Source of the DNA: Cephaloticoccus sp. | GTDB taxonomy: Bacteria > Verrucomicrobiota > Verrucomicrobiia > Opitutales > Opitutaceae | Direction of reading: 5' to 3' | Assembly: GCA_030833445.1 (NCBI GenBank) | Contig: JAURHD010000021.1 | Location: 1-40,147 of the forward strand | DNA length: 40,147 nucleotides | In this document: piece after piece, positions 1-8,138 of the stretch | Position numbering within the stretch: position 1 is the stretch's first letter | Layout of the letters: every line of letters begins with the position of its first letter | Position numbers and translations under genes: made by a program | Notes under the pieces: model-generated | Database searches by the model: none | Seen by the model: the letters and a program-made list of their open reading frames with translations, nothing else | What the model was told of the DNA's origin: nothing

Positions 1-49
1 ACCTTTCATGGTCTGGGTCCTTTCTGGGGCCCAGACTAACATCAAAGGT
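1..49 (-). promoter_or_regulatory. Leader and start of an edge-truncated gene (M-K-G...)
   Basis: On the minus strand an AAAGGA Shine-Dalgarno-like sequence (positions 23-18) lies 8 nt ahead of an ATG at 9-7 followed by AAA GGT, so a gene probably starts here and continues beyond the window. The same stretch carries nested inverted repeats: GTCTGGG (11-17) pairs with CCCAGAC (30-36), and ACCTTT (1-6) pairs with AAAGGT (44-49). The hairpin would enclose the ribosome site. Met-Lys-Gly would fit another prepilin start, but three codons cannot show that. Confidence 0.3.
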
Positions 50-71
50 GGCTCAAAATAGCGAGGTCAGG

Positions 72-185
72 TCAGGTCTCGGAAGCGTGTCGCCCCACCC
101 CAATCACGATCGCGGACAGAATACCGATGATCGCGATCACCGTGAGGAGCTCAATCAGCGTAAAGCCTTGAGACGTGCGAAGCAT
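72..185 (-). pseudogene. Truncated type IV prepilin / pseudopilin stub
   Basis: The 37-residue product has a short positive leader (MLRTSQ), then G followed by FTLIE, the prepilin peptidase cleavage and N-methylation site with Glu at +5 of the mature protein, and a hydrophobic helix to about residue 30. It stops at TGA (74-72) just after RHASET. Reading on in the same frame gives PDLAILSHL before a second TGA; a DLAILS-like segment is what I would expect in the amphipathic helix of pseudopilins, so this looks like a decayed or deleted longer gene rather than a natural micro-pilin. No good Shine-Dalgarno site precedes it. It lies downstream of acs, separated by a hairpin. The product, if made, could insert in the membrane but would lack the pilin globular domain. 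Confidence 0.6.
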
Positions 186-201
186 GTCCCGAAGAAGCGG
201 A

Positions 202-244
202 AACGCCGGTCCCGCAGCAAATGCAAACTGCGGCGACCGGCGTT
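202..244 (-). terminator. Terminator-like hairpin after acs
   Basis: A near-perfect inverted repeat: AACGCCGGTC (202-211) pairs with GACCGGCGTT (235-244), and CCGCAG (212-217) pairs with CTGCGG (228-233), with a 10-nt loop. On the minus strand it starts 16 nt after the acs stop. The downstream tract is only moderately T-rich (TCCGCTTCTT), so it may be a pause or 3'-end stabiliser rather than a strong intrinsic terminator. Confidence 0.6.
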
Positions 245-260
245 ACAAACTGGAGAAAAC

Positions 261-2210
261 TCAGCCCTCGGATTGCAGACTCGCGACGACGTTGAAGTCT
301 TCGAGCGTCGTGGTGTCACCCTTGATTGCGCCACCAGCGGCGATTTCCTTGAGAATGCGGCGCATGATTTTGCCTGAGCGCGTCTTGGGCAGACCCGCGG
401 CAAAACGCACCTCATCCGGACGGGCGATCGCGCCGATCTCCTTGGCGACATGACCACGCAGGGCCTGCTTGAGTTCCTCCGTGGGCTTTTGGTCAGACTT
501 GAGGGTGACAAAGCAAACGAGGCCCTGTCCCTTGATTTCATCGGGTCGACCCACCACCGCGGCCTCGGCCACGGCGGGATGCGAGACAAGTGCGCTCTCC
601 ACCTCGGCGGTGCCGATGCGGTGACCGGAAACATTGAGCACGTCGTCGATGCGACCGACCACCCAGAGGTAGCCGTCCTTGTCGAAGCGCGCGCCGTCGC
701 CGGCAAAGTAGACGCCTTTGATTTCGCTCCAGTATTGTTTCTTGTAGCGGGAATCGTCGCCCCAAAGCGTGCGCAGCATCGAGGGCCACGGTTGCATGAG
801 GAAGAGACGGCCACCGGAACCCTTCGGCACTTCCTTGCCATTGTCGTCGAGAATCTTGGGCACCACGCCGAAGAACGGACGCGTGCAGGAACCGGGCTTG
901 GTCGGAGTGACGCCGGGCAGCGGTGAAACCATAATGGCGCCGGTCTCGGTCTGCCACCAAGTGTCCACGATCGGGCAACGCTTCTTACCGATCAGGGTGT
1001 GATACCACATCCAAGCCTCGGGATTGATGGGCTCGCCGACGGAACCGAGCAGACGCAGCGACTTGAGGCTGTATTTTTTAACGTAGTCATCGCCCCAGCG
1101 CATGAAGGCGCGGATCGCGGTCGGCGCTGTATAGAAGATGGTGACGCCGTGACGGTCGATGATATCCCAGAAACGATCCGGCGCGGGATGGTTGGGTGCA
1201 CCTTCATACATCATCACGGTGGCACCGCAGGAAAGCGGACCGTAAACAACGTAGCTGTGGCCGGTAATCCAACCGACGTCGGCGGTGCACCAATAGATGT
1301 CGTTCTCCTTGAGATCGAAAATGTATTTCGTGGTAATCGTGGTGCCGAGTAGGTAACCGCCCGAGGTGTGCAGCACGCCCTTCGGTTTGCCGGTCGAGCC
1401 GCTGGTATAGAGAATGAAGAGCGGGTGCTCGCTGCCAAAGGCCTTGGCCTTATGCTCGGCCTTCGCGCCGGTCATCACATCATGCCACCAACGATCCCGT
1501 GGTGCGGTCATGCTCACCTCCGTCGCGGTGCGCTTGAGCACGATGACGTGTTGAACACTGGGTGTGCCCTCGAGGGCGCGATCGACGCTGGCCTTGAGCT
1601 CGACCACCTTGCCGCGGCGCCAGGAACCATCTGCCGTGATCACGAGCTTGGCCTGGCAATCATTAACGCGGTCCTTGATGGCCTCGGAACTGAAGCCGCC
1701 GAAAATTACGGTGTGAATTGCACCGACCCGGGCGCAGGCCAGCATGGCAATCGCCGCCTCGGGCACCATCGGCATGTAAATCGCGACGCGATCACCCTTC
1801 CCCACATCGAGGGAATCGAGGACATTGGCGAATTTGCAGACCTCGCGATGCAGCTGTTTATAAGTGAGCGTGGTGATATCCCCGGGCTCACCTTCGAAAA
1901 TAATCGCAGCCTTGTTTTCCCGGGCGGTGCCCAGATGGCGGTCGAGGCAGTTTTCCGCTACATTTAAAGTTCCGCCAGTAAACCACTTAGCATGAGGCGC
2001 CTTCCAATCCAACACCTTGGAGAACGGTTTGCGCCAGGTTAATAATTCTGTGGCCTGACGGCCCCAGAACTTAGCTGGAGAGTTGACAGATTCCGCATAC
2101 AGTCTCTTGTAAGTGGCTTCACTCCCAAGGTTTGCTTGGGCTTTGAACTCGGCTGAAGGCTTGAATACCCGACTCTCTCGGGAAACGGAAGTTATCGTTT
2201 GATCTGTCAC
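261..2210 (-). CDS. acs: Acetyl-CoA synthetase (AMP-forming)
   Basis: Converts acetate, ATP and CoA to acetyl-CoA, AMP and PPi through an acetyl-AMP intermediate in the cytoplasm. The 649-residue protein has the full length of the family. Visible motifs are the adenylate-forming P-loop [11 protein letters not shown] (268-278), WWQTETG (418-424), the [20 protein letters not shown] hinge region (504-523) and [10 protein letters not shown] (609-618). Lys-614 in the last motif is the catalytic lysine that protein acetyltransferases inactivate in this family. The start is GTG at 2210; no upstream Shine-Dalgarno site is evident. It is divergent from a rho paralogue, with 119 bp between if that gene starts at 2330. 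Identity is secure. Confidence 0.97.
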   Translation of the reverse strand: MTDQTITSVSRESRVFKPSAEFKAQANLGSEATYKRLYAESVNSPAKFWGRQATELLTWRKPFSKVLDWKAPHAKWFTGGTLNVAENCLDRHLGTARENKAAIIFEGEPGDITTLTYKQLHREVCKFANVLDSLDVGKGDRVAIYMPMVPEAAIAMLACARVGAIHTVIFGGFSSEAIKDRVNDCQAKLVITADGSWRRGKVVELKASVDRALEGTPSVQHVIVLKRTATEVSMTAPRDRWWHDVMTGAKAEHKAKAFGSEHPLFILYTSGSTGKPKGVLHTSGGYLLGTTITTKYIFDLKENDIYWCTADVGWITGHSYVVYGPLSCGATVMMYEGAPNHPAPDRFWDIIDRHGVTIFYTAPTAIRAFMRWGDDYVKKYSLKSLRLLGSVGEPINPEAWMWYHTLIGKKRCPIVDTWWQTETGAIMVSPLPGVTPTKPGSCTRPFFGVVPKILDDNGKEVPKGSGGRLFLMQPWPSMLRTLWGDDSRYKKQYWSEIKGVYFAGDGARFDKDGYLWVVGRIDDVLNVSGHRIGTAEVESALVSHPAVAEAAVVGRPDEIKGQGLVCFVTLKSDQKPTEELKQALRGHVAKEIGAIARPDEVRFAAGLPKTRSGKIMRRILKEIAAGGAIKGDTTTLEDFNVVASLQSEG

Positions 2211-2329
2211 AATTCGTGATGGGTTTTAGGGTTACAAGAAAGGCGAAACGCCGCTCTTTATCCCGCTACGAGTTTCAAGCGTCAAGTGCGGGACGTGTCT
2301 TTAGACTCAAAAGTTTCAGTAATTACTGT

Positions 2330-3556
2330 ATGGAAAAGAAAACCTCGTCTGCATCCGCAGACACTCCCGAAGTGGCAGCCTTAGAGGGTCAGGATAACGC
2401 GAACCCCGCGTCGAATTCTGCGCCGGAACGTGCGCCCGTTGATAATCTCATTCACGTTGAGGGCATCCTCGACATCGACCGCCAGCGCGGTGGCAACGGT
2501 CAACTGCTTGATATGTCCAAGGGCGGCAAGCGCCGGCCCACCGACACGTTTGTGCCGAAGGAATTGATCCGTCGCTTCAAACTGAAAGACGGCAGCGAAA
2601 TCGGCGGCACGGCCTATCCGGCCGAAGGTCGTTTCCCCAACCCGAAGATGAAATTCATCGAGACGGTGGATGGCATTCCGCTCGAGGAACGCCGCAGCAA
2701 ATTCGATTTCACCGCGCTCACCACGGTTTCACCTGAGCAACACTTGAAGGTGGAAATGAAGGATGGTCGCATGACCACCCGCGCCGTGGATCTGTTCTGT
2801 CCGATCGGCAAAGGCACCCGCGGCTTGATCGTCGCCCCGCCCCGCACCGGCAAGACCACCCTGCTCCGCGACATGGCGCTGGGCGTGCTCGAAAACAATC
2901 CCGAGTGCCACGTCATGATTCTACTCGTGGACGAACGTCCCGAGGAAGTGACCGACTTTCGTCGCAGTGTGCCGGCCGAAATCTGGGCCTCGTCCAACGA
3001 CGAACAGATTGAGAGTCACATTCGGGTCGCCGACCAATGCATCGAGCGCGCCAAGCGTCTCGTCGAAGTCGGCCGCGATGTCGTCATCTTTGTCGATTCC
3101 ATCACCCGCTTGTCCCGGGCGCACAACACGCTGCGCAACTCGGGTCGCACCGGATCCGGTGGTCTTGACGTCCGCGCCCTCGAAAAGCCGCGTCAACTCT
3201 TTGCCTCGGCCCGCAAGACGGAAGAAGCCGGCAGCCTGACCATCATTGCCTCCGTGCTCGTCGAAACCGGCAGCCGCATGGACGACGTCATTTTCCAGGA
3301 ATTCAAAGGCACCGGTAACATGGAACTCGTGCTCGACCGCAAGTGCGCCGAGATGCGCCTGTGGCCGGCCATAAATGTCGCCGCCTCCGGCACCCGCCGC
3401 GAAGAACTGCTGATTGACGAGAAAAAACTCGAGGGCATCCACTTCTTTCGCCGCGCATTGGTGCAGCAAAAGATCGAGGACGCCACCGAGACCATGATCA
3501 CCCGGCTGTCCAAGACCAAAACCAACGCCGAGTTTCTTAAACTCATTACGCAATAA
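2330..3556 (+). CDS. rho: Short, divergent transcription termination factor Rho paralogue
   Basis: A 408-residue RecA-type hexameric helicase of the Rho family. It keeps the ATPase core: Walker A APPRTGKT (169-176), DERPEEVTD (201-209), VDSITRLSRAHN, the R-loop region EFKGTGNME and the arginine-finger stretch SGTRREE. The N-terminal three-helix domain is absent; residues 1-38 are low complexity and an OB-fold-like domain follows at about 40-118. The aromatic RNA-binding motif of that domain (GFGFLR in E. coli Rho) reads GNGQLLDM here. A GTG at 2216 would extend the frame by 38 residues but would begin 5 bp from the acs start, so ATG 2330 is preferred. A second, full-size Rho lies at 14980-16806, so this copy is probably specialised; its target is unknown. 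Confidence 0.88.
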   Translation: MEKKTSSASADTPEVAALEGQDNANPASNSAPERAPVDNLIHVEGILDIDRQRGGNGQLLDMSKGGKRRPTDTFVPKELIRRFKLKDGSEIGGTAYPAEGRFPNPKMKFIETVDGIPLEERRSKFDFTALTTVSPEQHLKVEMKDGRMTTRAVDLFCPIGKGTRGLIVAPPRTGKTTLLRDMALGVLENNPECHVMILLVDERPEEVTDFRRSVPAEIWASSNDEQIESHIRVADQCIERAKRLVEVGRDVVIFVDSITRLSRAHNTLRNSGRTGSGGLDVRALEKPRQLFASARKTEEAGSLTIIASVLVETGSRMDDVIFQEFKGTGNMELVLDRKCAEMRLWPAINVAASGTRREELLIDEKKLEGIHFFRRALVQQKIEDATETMITRLSKTKTNAEFLKLITQ

Positions 3557-3565
3557 CTTCATCCT

Positions 3566-3585
3566 TGCCGCGCCCGCTGGCGGCA
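3566..3585 (+). terminator. Weak hairpin after the short rho
   Basis: TGCCGC (3566-3571) pairs with GCGGCA (3580-3585) around an 8-nt loop, 9 nt past the stop. A short T tract (CTTTTCC) follows after about 8 nt. It could end or attenuate the transcript before the next gene. Confidence 0.35.
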
Positions 3586-3643
3586 ACCCAGACTTTTCCT
3601 TCACTCGCGGCATCGCCGCCCACGCCAGCTAAAACTCCCACGA

Positions 3644-5404
3644 ATGCATAGTTTCTCCGAGCAATGTCTCGACATGGCCCGCTCAATGTTGGGCCACAAT
3701 ATTGATTCAATTCAGCCTAACGGCACCGTTCTACCCGTCCCGGGGGAACAATCCCGTCCTGACGAGCCCGGCCACGTGGCTTTTGCGCTCGGAGAATTCT
3801 ACCGCTCAACCGGTGAAACGACCCTGGATGGCCACGACATCATCGATCTGGCCGCCCGCTGCATCACGGCGCAAATGTTTACCGAGCCCGCCGCCGAAAA
3901 CGGCCTCGCCTACGCCGCCCTCGGCCTGCTCGCCTTCGGACCCTCCAAGGACCGCAACCCGGTCTGGGAGCGTTTGGTCGACGAGACCAAGGAGCGCATT
4001 GAAAAGCAGCTCCTGCACCGCAGCGATTACGACAATCACTGGCAGGCGTTCAACATCGCCAAGGCCGTCACCCGTTTCAGCATCGGCCTGTCCAAGAAGG
4101 ACGAGACCTCCCGCCTGATCGAACGCATGGTCGACCGCGTCGGGCAGACGAGTTCCACCGGTTTCTTCGATGACTCGACCTCCGGTATCGGCGGAAACTT
4201 CAACCTTTACGGCGTCATGACCTTTGTGTTCGTGCGCTCCGCCCTGCAATTGCACGCCAACAGCGGCGTGCGTGACCGCAAATTGCCCACGCTGCGCACT
4301 TACGCGGAAAAATACATCAAGATGATGCCCGACCTCGTGCGGGCGGACGGGCTCGGTTGGGCCTTTGGCCGTGCGGCTGGAGCCTACGGTCAGATGCACT
4401 GCATCAGTCTCATCCTGCAAGGCCTGCGTGACGGCTGGATTCCGGACGACCAGAAAGCCAAATATTTCGATATGCTCCGTCGGTTGTTCATGTTCTTTTT
4501 CGAGACCTACCTCGACCAGGAGCACGGTTTTCTCGACCTGCGCGACGACGAACGCACTGCCTACGAAGCGCACACCACGCGGATGGCCAACTTCGACGCG
4601 GCACGTTACCTCTGCCAATGGTCCCGACTGGCCAAGACCGTGCAAATGCCGCCCGGCCAACCCAAGATCGAGGCACCCCGCACCAGCGGCCGTTTCGTTA
4701 TTTTCGACAAGAGCAGCCGCAAGGAGCAGGGCGTATTCCTCTACCGCGACGGCCAGAGCGGCCTCCACGCGCAAATCCCGCTCATCAGTTGCGGCGGACA
4801 CCTGACCAGCGATGCCCTGCCCTTCCCGCATTGCCCCGGCGTCTTCGACTGGCCGAACAATGTCTATCTGCCGATAATGATGCCCGAACTGACCTTCGGG
4901 GACAAAGTAACCATCCCGGCGTTTTACGGTAAAAACTGCGTCACGGGTCTGGGGCTGCGCAACAGCTTCTATTTCCGTTATGAGCAACCTGAGTTAATCA
5001 CCACCAGTGAGGAAATCCTCAAGGGCTTGGGTAGCGTCAAGGTGCAGTGGAATTTCTCCGGCAACCAGATCAGCTGCGAATTCGCCTACACCGTGAAACA
5101 ACAGGTCACCTTGGACAAGTTCCGCTACGTGTTGGCCATCGCGGCCCCCCATTCCCAATATCGCGTGGGTGGCTCCCTTGCCTTGGGCACGGAAGGCCAT
5201 CGTTGCACGGTGCCGAAGGATGATTTCCAAGCCGCGTGGGCCGAAACTGAAGTCGTGACCAACGACCCCACCTACCGAACCAACTACGGCAAGATCCACT
5301 ATATCCAGCATCTGGTGCGCGATCATCCCTTGATCATGCGCCCCGGCCAGATTTACCGCTTGGCGGTTAATTTCGACCCGGATGTAGCCAAGATCGACAG
5401 CTGA
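3644..5404 (+). CDS. Uncharacterised cytoplasmic protein, alpha/alpha-toroid-like plus beta-rich C-terminus
   Basis: A 586-residue protein I do not recognise. Residues 1 to about 330 are rich in amphipathic helices with recurring aromatic and glycine turns (for example NHWQAF, GLGWAFGRAAGAYGQMH), as in (alpha/alpha)-toroid carbohydrate-active enzymes. From about 345 to the end it is beta-rich, the layout of heparinase-type polysaccharide lyases. There is no signal peptide or membrane segment, so it should be cytoplasmic, unlike most lyases. This comparison is by overall architecture only; no catalytic residues can be assigned. It follows the short rho on the same strand (87 bp gap) and ends at a strong terminator. 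ATG 3644 is used; ATG 3674 is also possible. Confidence 0.85.
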   Translation: MHSFSEQCLDMARSMLGHNIDSIQPNGTVLPVPGEQSRPDEPGHVAFALGEFYRSTGETTLDGHDIIDLAARCITAQMFTEPAAENGLAYAALGLLAFGPSKDRNPVWERLVDETKERIEKQLLHRSDYDNHWQAFNIAKAVTRFSIGLSKKDETSRLIERMVDRVGQTSSTGFFDDSTSGIGGNFNLYGVMTFVFVRSALQLHANSGVRDRKLPTLRTYAEKYIKMMPDLVRADGLGWAFGRAAGAYGQMHCISLILQGLRDGWIPDDQKAKYFDMLRRLFMFFFETYLDQEHGFLDLRDDERTAYEAHTTRMANFDAARYLCQWSRLAKTVQMPPGQPKIEAPRTSGRFVIFDKSSRKEQGVFLYRDGQSGLHAQIPLISCGGHLTSDALPFPHCPGVFDWPNNVYLPIMMPELTFGDKVTIPAFYGKNCVTGLGLRNSFYFRYEQPELITTSEEILKGLGSVKVQWNFSGNQISCEFAYTVKQQVTLDKFRYVLAIAAPHSQYRVGGSLALGTEGHRCTVPKDDFQAAWAETEVVTNDPTYRTNYGKIHYIQHLVRDHPLIMRPGQIYRLAVNFDPDVAKIDS

Positions 5405-5436
5405 TAATCCGGGCCACTGCGCCTAACGAATCTAAT

Positions 5437-5470
5437 GCGCCGTCTGGACTTTGTGCCGACGGCGCTTTTT
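5437..5470 (+). terminator. Strong Rho-independent terminator
   Basis: A perfect 8-bp stem, GCGCCGTC (5437-5444) with GACGGCGC (5458-5465), a 13-nt loop and a TTTTT tract (5466-5470) continuing CTTT. It lies 32 nt after the stop of the upstream plus-strand gene and isolates it from hisF. Confidence 0.85.
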
Positions 5471-5486
5471 CTTTCCATTTCCAACC

Positions 5487-6287
5487 ATGCTCAGCCGCCG
5501 CATTATTCCCTGTTTCGATGTCCACAATGGCAAGGTCACCCGCGGGGTCCAGTTTGGCAAAGCCGAGGCCGGTGAACTGACCAATGTCGGTGACCCCGTC
5601 GAAATGGCCAAGGCTTACGATGCACAAGGGGCCGATGAATTGATCTTCCTCGACATCACCGCCTCTAGTGAGGGCCGGGGCATCATGCATGATGTCGTTC
5701 GCTCCACCGCCGAACAGTGCTTCATGCCGCTGACCGTGGGCGGTGGGTTGCGCACCGTGGATGATATACGCGCCATGCTCAATGCGGGGGCCGACAAGGT
5801 ATCCCTCAATACGGCTGCGATCACCAATCCCGAGTTCATTAGAGAAGCCGCGCGCAAGTTTGGCAATCAGTGCATCGTCGTGGCCTTGGATGCGAAACGT
5901 GAGCCCGACGGCAAATCATGGCAGATTTATACCCACGGTGGCCGCAAGGCAACCGGCCTCGACGCCTTAGCTTGGGCCCAGCAAGCAGTCGCGTTGGGCG
6001 CCGGGGAAATCATGCTCAATAGCATCGATCGCGATGGCACCAAGGCGGGTTATGATATCGAACTGACCCGAGCGGTCAGTGATGCCGTCGAAGTGCCGGT
6101 AATCGCCTCGGGTGGGGCCGGTTCACTTGAAGATATAGGAGCAGCCCTCAATGAAGGCCATGCCAGCGCAGTAGTGGTCGCCAGCTTATTTCACTTCGGG
6201 ACCTACACGGTGCCCCAAGCCAAGCAATTTCTGGCGGCCCGCGGGGTGGCCGTCAGACTCCCAGACTCTTACGCGCAAAACCCTTGA
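5487..6287 (+). CDS. hisF: Imidazole glycerol phosphate synthase cyclase subunit HisF
   Basis: The cyclase half of IGP synthase. With ammonia from HisH it converts PRFAR to imidazole glycerol phosphate and AICAR in histidine biosynthesis. The 266-residue (beta/alpha)8 barrel starts [12 protein letters not shown] with the catalytic Asp-11; the second catalytic Asp is in VVALDAKR (Asp-135). Phosphate-binding glycine loops are visible at LTVGGGLRT (82-90) and [12 protein letters not shown] 5487 matches the family N-terminus, and the longer frame upstream lies inside the terminator. The last 35 bp overlap the end of the convergent acyl carrier protein gene, which gives HisF a slightly long tail ([10 protein letters not shown]). 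hisH and the other his genes are not in the window. Confidence 0.97.
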   Translation: MLSRRIIPCFDVHNGKVTRGVQFGKAEAGELTNVGDPVEMAKAYDAQGADELIFLDITASSEGRGIMHDVVRSTAEQCFMPLTVGGGLRTVDDIRAMLNAGADKVSLNTAAITNPEFIREAARKFGNQCIVVALDAKREPDGKSWQIYTHGGRKATGLDALAWAQQAVALGAGEIMLNSIDRDGTKAGYDIELTRAVSDAVEVPVIASGGAGSLEDIGAALNEGHASAVVVASLFHFGTYTVPQAKQFLAARGVAVRLPDSYAQNP

Positions 6288-6660
6288 TATCACCCAAGGT
6301 TTGGAACTGGCGGAGCTTTTCGTCCGGCAGGGAAATTTCCAATACATCCTCCAGCGTCATCGAGATTTCGATCATGCTGAGGGAATCGAGGCCGAGGTCA
6401 CTGACCAGCTTCAATGAGTCTTCACCGGTGGTCAGGAGTTCACGCTTATCCTTCTCGATGTAACGACCGATCACTCCGTGAATGATCGCCGGCACCTCGA
6501 TGGGATTACGGCTTATGCGATAACGTCTTGCCGCTTCGTGAGTTGCCGGAGGACAACGACGCAACAAATCGCGCAGAACCCGATCCTGTTTTTCAACCTC
6601 TGCAGGTAATAGGACTTTGGGCAGGCTACCCGCGTTCGCGCAATATCCTAGATTACTCAT
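6253..6660 (-). CDS. Acyl carrier protein with N-terminal extension
   Basis: The C-terminal 80 residues are an acyl carrier protein: helix 1, then [11 protein letters not shown] with the phosphopantetheine-attachment Ser-93, then acidic helix 2 ([13 protein letters not shown]). The full product has 135 residues, about 55 more than a stand-alone ACP. The extension contains a basic [18 protein letters not shown] stretch and is not recognised. The ATG at 6660 has no Shine-Dalgarno site, and an internal start giving a normal-sized ACP cannot be excluded. No fatty acid synthesis genes are nearby, so this may be a specialised carrier rather than the housekeeping acpP. Its 3' end overlaps hisF convergently. 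Confidence 0.85.
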   Translation of the reverse strand: MSNLGYCANAGSLPKVLLPAEVEKQDRVLRDLLRRCPPATHEAARRYRISRNPIEVPAIIHGVIGRYIEKDKRELLTTGEDSLKLVSDLGLDSLSMIEISMTLEDVLEISLPDEKLRQFQTLGDIKGFARKSLGV

Positions 6661-6756
6661 GTTCAGTTATTAGTAAGACCATTTTATGTGCCAAATCCGC
6701 TACACAGATTGAAACTTTTTTGAAATAGGCCTTTTATTTGGTTCAGCGTCGAGCAC

Positions 6757-7320
6757 TTAGTCACTTTCCTGTTCGGTGACATTACCGCTCTCAACTGCTC
6801 CAACCACGGCCACTTCAGGCTCCTTTGGGACCCCAACCAGGACACTTAGTTGCTCCTGAACAGCCAGAAAAAATGCCGGGTCCAATTCACCTACCCCCAC
6901 CTCGTAGCGCAATTTGCTCTTGGCGTGCTCGTAGATGTTGTTGGCTCCATCGCTGGTGCGACCCTTGGGGCGCAAGATGCGCTTGCGCTCCAGCATCAGG
7001 GCCAGGAATTGGAGCAAGCGGGTATTTTCCGGTGTCGGTTCATTCAGTGGATCGGCCAGGGTGATGAACAAATTCTCCGCCGTGAGCTTGAGAGTGCGAT
7101 CTGGATTCTCGTCCTTCGTCTTGGGCTTATAGGAATGCACCCAGCTACAGATCAACGTTCCATCGCCCGCAAACTCCGCGACCCGGGCTTCCAGCATGTC
7201 GTAACGCAAAATTTCGAGCGAGGCCGAGCGCAGCAACCGGCTCACGACACGGTCACCCTCCACGAAAGCTTCACCTGAAACAAAACAGGTCGGAGCGAGA
7301 GGTTGCAGATTCATATCCAT
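6757..7320 (-). CDS. Conserved hypothetical protein
   Basis: 187 residues with no family recognised. The N-terminus (PTCFVSGEAFVEGDRVVSRLLR, residues 10-31) reads like a small beta-rich domain with one cysteine. A central stretch, TRLLQFLALMLERKRILRPKGR, looks helical and basic, and the last 20 residues are acidic and probably disordered. There is no signal peptide or membrane segment. The gene is divergent from the phosphoesterase at 7376 with only 55 bp between the starts, so they may share a promoter region. Confidence 0.8.
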   Translation of the reverse strand: MDMNLQPLAPTCFVSGEAFVEGDRVVSRLLRSASLEILRYDMLEARVAEFAGDGTLICSWVHSYKPKTKDENPDRTLKLTAENLFITLADPLNEPTPENTRLLQFLALMLERKRILRPKGRTSDGANNIYEHAKSKLRYEVGVGELDPAFFLAVQEQLSVLVGVPKEPEVAVVGAVESGNVTEQESD

Positions 7321-7375
7321 CGGGTTTCTTGTTTACTTCGCCCTCTGGCGGACGCTAGCAAATTCCCACCCATTA

Positions 7376-8035
7376 ATGAACGGACGTATCATCGCCATTG
7401 GTGACATCCATGGCTGCCACCAAGAATTTTCCGATCTTCTCCAATTGCTGAAATTGGAACCGGAAGACCGGCTCATTGTCCTGGGTGATCTCATCAACCG
7501 CGGACCGGACAGCCGCAAGGTCATCGAACTGGCCAAAAAGCACCATGCCTTGGCTTTGCTCGGCAACCATGAACGGAGGCTGATCGCCGCTCGGCGCAAC
7601 GGCACCGAGGGCAAACTGCGTGCGACGGACCGCGACACCTTTGATAAACTACAGCCGGAAGATTGGAGCTTTCTGGAAAGCATGCCGCTGACCCATGAGA
7701 TCAAGGAATTGAACACCGTCTTTGTGCATGGCGGCTTTCTGCCCGACATCCCTTGGAACGAACAAAACGCGGTCATCGTGACCGAGGTGCAGGTGATCGA
7801 TGCCGACGGGCGGCCGTGCAAACGACGCGAAGCTCCGGATGCATTGCCTTGGGCCGATCATTGGACCGGCCCTCCTTTTGTGGTCTACGGCCACACCCCG
7901 CGCGCCGAGGTCTACAAATTGAAATGGTCCATCTGCCTCGATACCGGCTGCGCCATGGGCGGACAGTTATCCGCGTTCATCCTGCCGGAACGCCGCGTGG
8001 TGCAGGTCAAGGCCCGGCGCCGCTATTACCCTTGA
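7376..8035 (+). CDS. Calcineurin-like metallophosphoesterase (ApaH / PPP family)
   Basis: A 219-residue cytoplasmic phosphoesterase with all core motifs of the PPP/ApaH fold: GDIHGC (9-14), GDLINRGPDS (37-46), GNHE (63-66), a metal-binding HGG at about residue 122, and YGHTP near the C-terminus. Members of this group are protein serine/threonine phosphatases or dinucleoside tetraphosphatases; the size and the GDLINRGP form resemble ApaH-like and PrpA-like bacterial enzymes. The substrate cannot be assigned from sequence alone. It is a single gene bounded by a divergent hypothetical gene and an inverted repeat. Confidence 0.92.
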   Translation: MNGRIIAIGDIHGCHQEFSDLLQLLKLEPEDRLIVLGDLINRGPDSRKVIELAKKHHALALLGNHERRLIAARRNGTEGKLRATDRDTFDKLQPEDWSFLESMPLTHEIKELNTVFVHGGFLPDIPWNEQNAVIVTEVQVIDADGRPCKRREAPDALPWADHWTGPPFVVYGHTPRAEVYKLKWSICLDTGCAMGGQLSAFILPERRVVQVKARRRYYP

Positions 8036-8083
8036 GGGATGGAACCTGAGCGGCGCTGTGTTTTACGTGACGTAATCCATCCC
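8036..8083. repeat. Inverted repeat enclosing a 13-bp palindrome
   Basis: GGGATGGA (8036-8043) pairs with TCCATCCC (8076-8083), beginning at the base after the phosphoesterase stop. The enclosed loop holds the perfect palindrome TTACGTGACGTAA (8063-8075). It could be a 3' stabilising hairpin for the upstream gene or a regulator site for the exonuclease gene starting at 8139. Confidence 0.4.
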
Positions 8084-8138
8084 ACGTGTTTCAATTCAGG
8101 CATGCCAACGTGTTCCCGTCCTTCAACTGATTCCCCTC

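Noticed and set aside
2216-2329. GTG start adding 38 residues to the short Rho
   Set aside because: It would start 5 bp from the divergent acs start, leaving no room for promoters, and the extra residues are basic and unlike a Rho domain.
2921-3613. A 230-codon minus-strand frame across the short rho gene
   Set aside because: It lies opposite conserved Rho motifs and encodes no known pattern; treated as a shadow.
3806-4987. A 393-codon open frame on the minus strand inside the 586-residue plus-strand gene
   Set aside because: Codon bias of the opposite strand in GC-rich DNA produces such frames; the plus-strand protein has coherent structure and a terminator, the antisense product shows no recognisable motif.
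6676-6702. Possible sigma-54 site (TGGCAC followed by ATGGT) upstream of the acyl carrier protein gene
   Set aside because: The -24 half is good but the -12 half has GG instead of GC, and no sigma-54 activator is nearby.
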